From the NCBI GenBank assembly GCA_003344405.1, contig NOWV01000088.1, positions 186,001-250,000 of the forward strand: a stretch of 64,000 nt of DNA. The letters are read 5' to 3'. A program made the position numbers and the translations under genes. Position 1 is the stretch's first letter. Each line of letters opens with the position of its first letter. Of the stretch, positions 56,880 through 64,000 are shown piece after piece. The DNA comes from Trichoplax sp. H2. Lineage: Eukaryota > Placozoa > Uniplacotomia > Trichoplacea. The notes under the pieces are model-generated. The model worked only from the letters and a program-made list of their open reading frames with translations. It searched no databases and was not told the origin of the DNA.

Positions 56880-59700
56880 GCAGAATCATGCAAAATGGCT
56901 CATTATCTACCAAATAGGCAACATTTCACCTTTAACTCTAGAGTGGCCCAAAATACTTTTGCAGTTTAGGGTTGAGAGGAGTGGCAAGCAAATATGGCTT
57001 ATCGGATTGGGGCCTTGATCAAGCTGTCAATAAGGTCGTTTTCCACCTCTCTGGTCTCATACAATTTCCATCTTTTACTAGTTCCATTCTAAGAAATGTA
57101 ATCTTCCATTCGAAGAAATATCAGTATTTTCAGCTATTTTGATAAGTGTACCCACAGATAATGACAGTACTGTATTACTTTGGATGGATAACCCATGGAA
57201 GCAATATGGCGCATACTGCTAGTTTCTTCTTGGCAGAGTCCTGGATCAGGTGCCCAAACTCAATTCAACTCGATAGTGCCGGAAAAACTTTTGAGTTTAG
57301 GCTTGAGTTTGTGGCAAATATTGCTTATCGGATTGGGGCCTTGATCAAGCTGTCAATAAGGTCGTTTTCCACCTCTCTGGTCTCATACAATTTCCATCTT
57401 TTACTAGTTTCATTCTGAGAAGAGTAATCTTCCATTCTGAGAAATATCAGTATTTTCAGCTATTTTGACAAGTTACCCACAGATAATGACAGTACTGTAT
57501 TACTTTGGATGGATAACCCATGGAAGCAATATGGCGCATACTGCTAGTTTCTTCTTGGCAGAGTCCTGGATCAGGTGCCCAAACTCAATTCAACTCGATA
57601 GTGCCGGAAAAACTTTTGAGTTTAGGCTTGAGTTTGTGGCAAATATTGCTTATCGGATTGGGGCCTTGATCAACCTGTCAATAAGGTCGTTTTCCACCTC
57701 TCTGGTCTCATACAATTTCCATCTTTTACTAGTTTCATTCTGAGAAGAGTAATCTTCCATTCTGAGAAATATCAGTATTTTCAGCTATTTTGACAAGTTA
57801 CCCACAGATAATGACAGTACTGTATTACTTTGGATGGATAACCCATGGAAGCAATATGACGCATACTGCTGGTTTCTTCTTGGCAGAGTCCTGGATTAGG
57901 TCCCCAAACTCAATTCAACCGGATAGTGCCCGTAAAATTTTTGAATTGAGGGTTGAGCAGAGTTGGAGGCAAATATTGCCTTTCAGCTTCAGGCTTTATC
58001 TATCAATGGGGTCGTTTTCCAGCTCTTTTTCTGGTCTCATACAATTTCTATCTTTTACTGTTTGCGTTCGCTGAAATATCAGTATTTCAGCTATTTTGAC
58101 AAGTGTACCCGCAGATAATGATAGTACTATATTATTTTGGATGGATAACCCATGGAAGCAATATGACGCATACTACTAGTTTCTTCATGGCAGAGTCCTG
58201 GATCAGGTCCCCAAACTCAATTCAACTCGATAGTGCCGGAAAAACTTTTGAGTTTAGGCTTGAGTTTGTGGCAAATATTGCTTATCGGATTGGGGCCTTG
58301 ATCAAGCTGTCAATAAGGTCGTTTTCCACCTCTCTGGTCTCATACAATTTCCATCTTTTACTAGTTCCATTCTAAGAAGTGTAATCTTCCATTCGAAGAA
58401 ATATCAGTATTTTTAGCTATTTTGATAAGTGTACCCACAGATAATGACAGTACTGTATTACTTTGGATGGATAACCCACGGAAGCAATATGACGCATACT
58501 GCTGGTTTCTTCTTGGCAGAGTCCTGGATCAGGTCCCCAAACTCAATTCAACCGGATAGTGCCCGTAAAATTTTTGAATTGAGGGTTGAGTAGAGTTGGA
58601 GGCAAATATTGCCTTTCGGCTTCAGACTTTATCAAGCTGTCAATTGGGTCATTTTCCAGCCCTCTTTCTGGTCTCATGCAATTTCTATCTTTTACTGATT
58701 GCGTTCGCTGAAATATCAGTATTTTCAGCTATTTTGACAAGTGTACCTGCAGATTATGACAGCACTGTATTACTTTAGGTCGATAACCAATCGTAGTAAT
58801 AAGAACGCTGACAGCTGGTTTCTTCTTGGCAAAGTGCTTGATTGTGTCCTCAAACTCAATTCAACCCAATTTAACCCGATAGTGCCGGAAAAAACTTTTG
58901 AGTTTCAGATTCGAGCTTGATCAAGCTGTCAATGGGGTCGCTTTCCAGCTCTCTGTCTGGTCTCATACAATTTCTATCTTTTACTGATTCCATTCTGAGA
59001 AGAGTAATCTTCTGCGCTAGGAAATATCAGTATTTTTAGCTATTTTGATAAGTGTACCTGCAGATAATGAAAGTACTGTATTACTTTAGGTCGATCACCA
59101 ATCGTGGTAATAAGAACGCAGACAGCTGGTTTCTTCTTGGCAAAGTGCTTGATTGGGTCCCCAAACTCAATTCAACCCAATTTAACTCGACAGTGCCGAA
59201 ATACTGTTGCAGTTTAGGGTTGAGTTGAGTTTCAGGGAAACATTGCTTTTCGAATTCAGGCTTTATCAAGCAGTCAATCTCATTGTTGTGTAGCTTTCTG
59301 GTCTATTCTACTGTACGGTTTCCTAGAATTGTACAATTTTTATCTTTTACTGATTGCATTCTGAGAACTCGAATCCTCTGCACTTGGATATGACAGTATT
59401 TTATCCATTTTAAAGAATGTTCTCTCCTGGCTATATGCATTCCAGTCGTTCCGCAGTATTGCTTTTAATTGATGAATCTCAACCCGAGAGTGGCCGAAAA
59501 ACTTTTTGGCCTAGGGCTGAGTTGAGTTTCAGGGAAATATTGCCTTTCGGATTCCGGCTTTATCAAGCCGTCAATCTCGTCGTTGTGTAGCTTTCTGGTC
59601 GATAATCTTTTAAAATTTTTATCTTTTTTACTGATTGCATTCTAAGAACTCCAATCCTCTGCATATCTCGTATCGGTATGCATTCCAGTCGTTCCGCAGT
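56880..59700. repeat. Tandem array of 307-326-bp units, about nine copies
   Basis: Unit landmarks are cccacagataatgacagtac, tgtattactttggatggata, acccatggaagcaatatg, gagtcctggatcagg and tctggtctcatacaatttcc. CCCACAG-type starts fall at 57151, 57476, 57801, 58108, 58434, 58746 and 59057 (periods 325, 325, 307, 326, 312, 311). The units at 57151 and 57476 are nearly identical, and later ones diverge progressively. Several units keep a frame of about 90 codons, but frames break freely in others, so I read it as satellite and not a gene family. Confidence 0.92.
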
Positions 59701-59989
59701 ACATGTATTGCTTTATTTCTCGATCACGAAGAGAAGCAATAAAGCGGATACTGCAGGCTAATTGAAACGTTGTTCCAAGTCACTAAGCTTTAATATAAAT
59801 ACTCGATACAAGTATTGTATGTTGCACATCATGTCATTAGCATTAGAATACTGGAAAAAATAGATAAGAACAGATCTAATATTCCTTGCTGGAATATTTA
59901 AAAAATAAACTTTGAGTATTCAAAAATAAATAAAACTGAGTGCCATTATTACTATACAGTAGAACGACTTGTTCATATCAATAATCTCT

Positions 59990-61740
59990 TGAAAGATTGA
60001 GTAATCCATGGGACAGCGAGATACTGTTGCCTATTCTTAGATAGGCAATTGCCTCCATGTCGTTGTTAAAATAACTAATGCCGTGGCGCACAATAGCAGT
60101 GATTTACATTGTGGACAAAATGCAATCAATATTATTCCAACCTAAAGTATCAATTTTGTTCAGTAATGAACTGCTCAAGAATCTCTGAAAAGATTGAGTA
60201 GTCCATGAAACTACTACAGAGTCGTTGATAGGCTATTGCCGCCATGTAATTATGAAAATGTCTAATGTCCAATACGGCTCTATGTCGTGACGCAGAATAG
60301 CAGTGATTTATATTGTGGACAAAATGCAATCACTAGTATTCCAACGCAAAAGTATCGATTTTGTACAGTATTGGACTACTCAAGAATCTCTGAAAAAATT
60401 GAGTAGTCCATGGTACTACTGCCTACTCGTAGATAGGCTATTGCCTCCCTGTAATTGTGAAAATGACTAATGTCCAATATGGCTCTATGTCGTGACGCAC
60501 AATAGCAGCGATTTATATTGTGAACAAAATGCAATCACTAGTATTCCAATCCAAAGTATCGATTTTATACAGTAATGGACTACTCAAGAATCTCTGAAAA
60601 CGTTGAGTAGTCCATGGAACTACTACAGAGTCGTAGATAGGCTATTGCCTCCGTGTAATTGTGAAAATGTCTGATGTCCAATATTAAGGCTCTATGTCAA
60701 GGCGCACATTAGCAGTGATTTACATTGTGAACAAAATGCAATCAATATTATTCCAACCCAAAGTATCGATTTTGCACAGTAATGGCCTACACGATAATCT
60801 CTGGAAAGATTGAGTAGTCCATGAAATTACTACATAGTCGTAGATAGGCTATTACCTCCATGTAATTGTGAAAATGACGAATGTTCAATATGGCTCTATG
60901 TCGTGACGCACAATAGCAGTGATTTACATTGATGCAATCAATATTATTCCAACGCAAAGTATCGATTTTGCACAGTAATGGCCTACACGATAATCTCTGA
61001 AAAGGTTGAGTAGTCCATGAAACTACTACAGAGTCGTAGATAGGCTATTGCCTCCATGTGATTGTGAAATGACTATGGTCCAATATGGTTCTATGTCGTG
61101 ACGCAGAATAGCAGTGATTTATATTATGGACAAAATGCAATCACTAGTATTCCAACGCAAAGTATCGATTTTGTACAGTAATGGACTACTCAAGGATCTC
61201 TGAAAAGATTGAGTAGTCCATGGTGTAGCATGGCACTACTGTTATAATCTTTGAAAAGATTCAGTAGTTCAGGTGCAACATGGTATTACTGCATATTGGT
61301 AGGTTTGCTGTTGCCTCCATGCCATCGTGAAAATGATTGATGTCGTGGCGCTCAATAGCTGGGATTTGTATTATGGACAAAATCCATTCGTCTTCCAATT
61401 TCCAACACAAAATATCGATTTCATGCAGTCATGGACTACTCCATAATCCCTGGAAAGATGGTACGGCATGGTACTATTTCAAATTGGTAGGTATGCTATT
61501 GCCTTCATGTCATGGTGAAATGAATCATGTCAAATACAGTTCTATGTATATCGTAGCACATAAATAGCAGAGATTTGCATTGTGGATAAAATGCAATCAA
61601 GAGCGTTGCAAACCAAAGTATCGCGACTTTGTACAGGCACGATAGATTACTTCAGAATTCCTCGAGAGATGGAGTAGTCCATGGTACAGCATGTATACTA
61701 CATATAAGTATTCGTAGATAGTCTATGACCTCCATGTTAA
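59990..61740. repeat. Tandem array of about 200-bp units, eight or more copies
   Basis: Landmarks are gagtagtccatg, gtagataggctattgcctcc, tatgtcgtgacgcacaatag, cagtgatttatattgtggac and caaaatgcaatcactagtat. GAGTA(G/A)TCCATG starts at 59999, 60196, 60401, 60605, 60812, 61008 and 61211 (periods 196-207 bp), followed by shortened and diverged units to about 61740. No frame is conserved across it. Confidence 0.92.
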
Positions 61741-64000
61741 GCTATACTCTGCGGTTGAGCTGTGACCTATAAGTTATAACTTATCTTCTTTCATTCTCGA
61801 CATTTTAATAAACTTATTCCATTTTCCACCAAATTATTTTAGCCTCCTTCATTGTGGAGAGCAACAATTCTACATATATGGTACGGGTATATACAGCACA
61901 TGGTATGATTTATCAGTAATTGCTCGGAGCTTGGGAGAATACTTACTTGTATTTTGTGCGTATAATAAGGTAGGATTCGCATTAGATCTACACTTACTGT
62001 TCATGACATTTCCCTAGCTAATGTGAACGTGTCAGCATGAAACAGTCTAGGCAATATAAGGTCTGATAAGTGTTTTCTTGCTATGGAGAGTTTAGGCTCG
62101 GATAACTAGGCTGCAAGCCAATGGCGACAATATTGTAATATGATTTGTATTTAGGCAACAATGAGGAATGCTAGTAACTGCTAGAGGAGAAGGAATAGGT
62201 TGAATTGGATCGAGAAGAAGACAACAGTAGGTAGCGAGTTTCACACATTTAGCAGAGTATGCTAGAGCTGATAAAGGAACAGAATGCTATATCGATGTTG
62301 TTCTATCTCTATTTATTCATAGGTTAGCTAATATATGATATTCAATATTACTAGCCTTATAACCTGTCGCATTGCTAATAAACTACGACTCATAACCTTA
62401 TTGATATTGCTCTTACAAATCCATGTATGCAAGAGTTATTTAATTGTTGATATCAAAGCATGATACTTACTTCACTGTTATACTACCATTTTTGGGGGAT
62501 CCAAGATGCAAGACATACCGTAGTTGAATGGGCAGACGGGATCGAAAAATCACGCTAAAATCATTTTACCTTCCGTATAGCAAAGCTAATTTCTTAAGTG
62601 AGATCTTAAACGCTTACAAATAGTAACGTATACAGCATCCTTAGCCTATTCCATAGCTAAAGTAAATACAATCTCCTTTCGAGAATTAACGCTATAAAGT
62701 GTTGTAAAATTTGATCAGACTATGAAAACTACAAAACAAAACTCCGAAATATGGCCTTTAATATGCAGCAGACTCACAGGGAGTGCTGTACACTGTTTAA
62801 AACTGACTCTTGCACATTATCAAGTGCTCATATACTGCATACAATTAAAGTTGGTTTTTACGAGTAGTATAAATCTTCACTCCTGTGAAAGATAGGTAAA
62901 TCTCGAATAAGAGTCAAAATTCAAATTGCTTGCACATCTATGATCGCAGGTATTTATTCTTTAACCACGAGTTCAGCTCTATCGAGCTTGTGTTGATAAT
63001 GAAGTTGAGTTGATGATTACGAATAGACTACGCCAGTAATCAGAAATTCTGTATTATTTTTGCATTCTTTATTACACTTAACACCAGCAAATCCATAAAA
63101 CACCTGTACTTTCACAGTGACAAATAAATCTTAATTTGAAACATTATAATAAGAATATTCATGTGAATAATATCTGCTAATTTAAGTAATTAGTATTTGA
63201 TAAAATTCATTTGAAATGGTCATGTAACTTTTAATAGATAAGTACATATATATATATTTATACTTCATAATTCGCAGCTTTGTAGTTTCCATCCTTATAA
63301 CTAGACATGAAATTGCTAACGCAATTGTTATACCCAGGGAAACAAACATTAATCTGAGGGATAAGATAATTCAAGTCTCTTAATGAGATGAAATATAATA
63401 CCATGACAGGATAATATTATTACTAACAACGACATAAACTATTTTAATTATGTATAGTAGAATATCTTAAATGGACCATAAAACCGGAGCTGCATATTGA
63501 GCAGACCGTCAGTCACCATCATACATGCAATTATTACTACGATATTTACTACAGCGCACTATATGCGGCAAAGAGAGTAGTTGCGTAAACTATATAAAGA
63601 ATCCTGCTAACTTATTTGTTAATATACTACTTAATTAACCATAAGAATGGATCATATAGCATAGCAATATTGAATTAGTGGTGTAAAAGTTTCAATAAAA
63701 TATACGACAAAAAACGAATGAAATAATCTTTGAAGTAATAATGATGAACTTACTGTACTTCTATAAGCCATTATCACTATTAGTGACAATTTTACCTCGA
63801 AATCGAAATGATAAATCTGAAATACAAGTCTGTTCTCTAAAAATTGCCATTAGTCAGCTATTTGGCTACACTTCATTATGCTTCAGGCTGACATCGGAAA
63901 ATAAATTCATAATTTTTAACGTGTAAGAACTATACCTCACAGTTACAAAGCCTAATTTCCCCACGTATTGACTCAAAACTACATAGAATTAGATATCGCT
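61741..64000. other. 3' edge, no gene seen
   Basis: About 2.3 kb of AT-rich DNA without a recognisable exon. The frame 63741-63926 (61 codons) has no family signal. A short (TA)n run lies near 63247-63260. Confidence 0.5.

Noticed and set aside
57146-58375. Four similar 90-94-codon frames as a tandem gene family with possible membrane segments
   Set aside because: They track the tandem unit, lack start-codon or promoter consistency, and other units of the same array break the frame. Kept only as a finding to test.

Overview
The window is eukaryotic nuclear DNA, very AT-rich. It holds five protein genes that can be rebuilt exon by exon, all split by GT-AG introns, with long gene-poor stretches and tandem repeats between them. 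Gene content, high intron density in conserved genes (16, 7 and 17 coding exons) and low GC suggest an early-branching animal. A placozoan such as Trichoplax or Hoilungia would fit, but that is an inference and nothing in the sequence proves it. All exon joins below were chosen by matching splice sites, reading phase and family homology by eye.

Layout. (1) 1-1240: a region packed with GTAC/CAGTACTG palindromes and two large foldbacks. (2) 1338-5287, plus: IWS1/SPN1, the transcription elongation partner of SPT6, 16 exons, 474 aa. (3) 5288-7910: mostly non-coding, with a second GTAC-palindrome cluster and a 113-bp tandem repeat just before (4) PEX19, plus, 7911-9939, 7 exons, 333 aa, ending in a CaaX box. 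(5) 9940-23139: about 13 kb with no convincing gene, but with degenerate repeats. (6) 23140-about 34121, plus: gene A, an unrecognised, largely disordered protein of about 1,530 aa. (7) 38773-48403, plus: gene B, about 2,257 aa, with an N-terminal RIIa (PKA-regulatory-subunit-type) docking domain, about 2,000 disordered residues, and a C-terminal block shared with gene A. (8) 48787-56150, minus: glycerol kinase, 17 exons, 515 aa, convergent with gene B. Its 3.7-kb first intron carries two minisatellites and another intron carries a third. (9) 56700-64000: a GC-rich palindromic element upstream of glycerol kinase, a tandem array of about 320-bp units, a tandem array of about 200-bp units, then a stretch with no recognisable gene.

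The most interesting biology is the A/B pair. Both genes have a very long low-complexity exon ending in a Lys/Arg/His tract, then a phase-0 intron, an acidic exon of 81 or 77 codons with an FYPL motif, then a phase-0 intron and an exon of exactly 62 codons starting with Tyr. This indicates a tandem duplication of an undescribed family. In one copy the family is joined to an RIIa dimerisation/docking domain, which suggests anchoring at AKAP-like partners, possibly in cilia. The housekeeping genes (IWS1, PEX19, glycerol kinase) have no evident functional link to each other.
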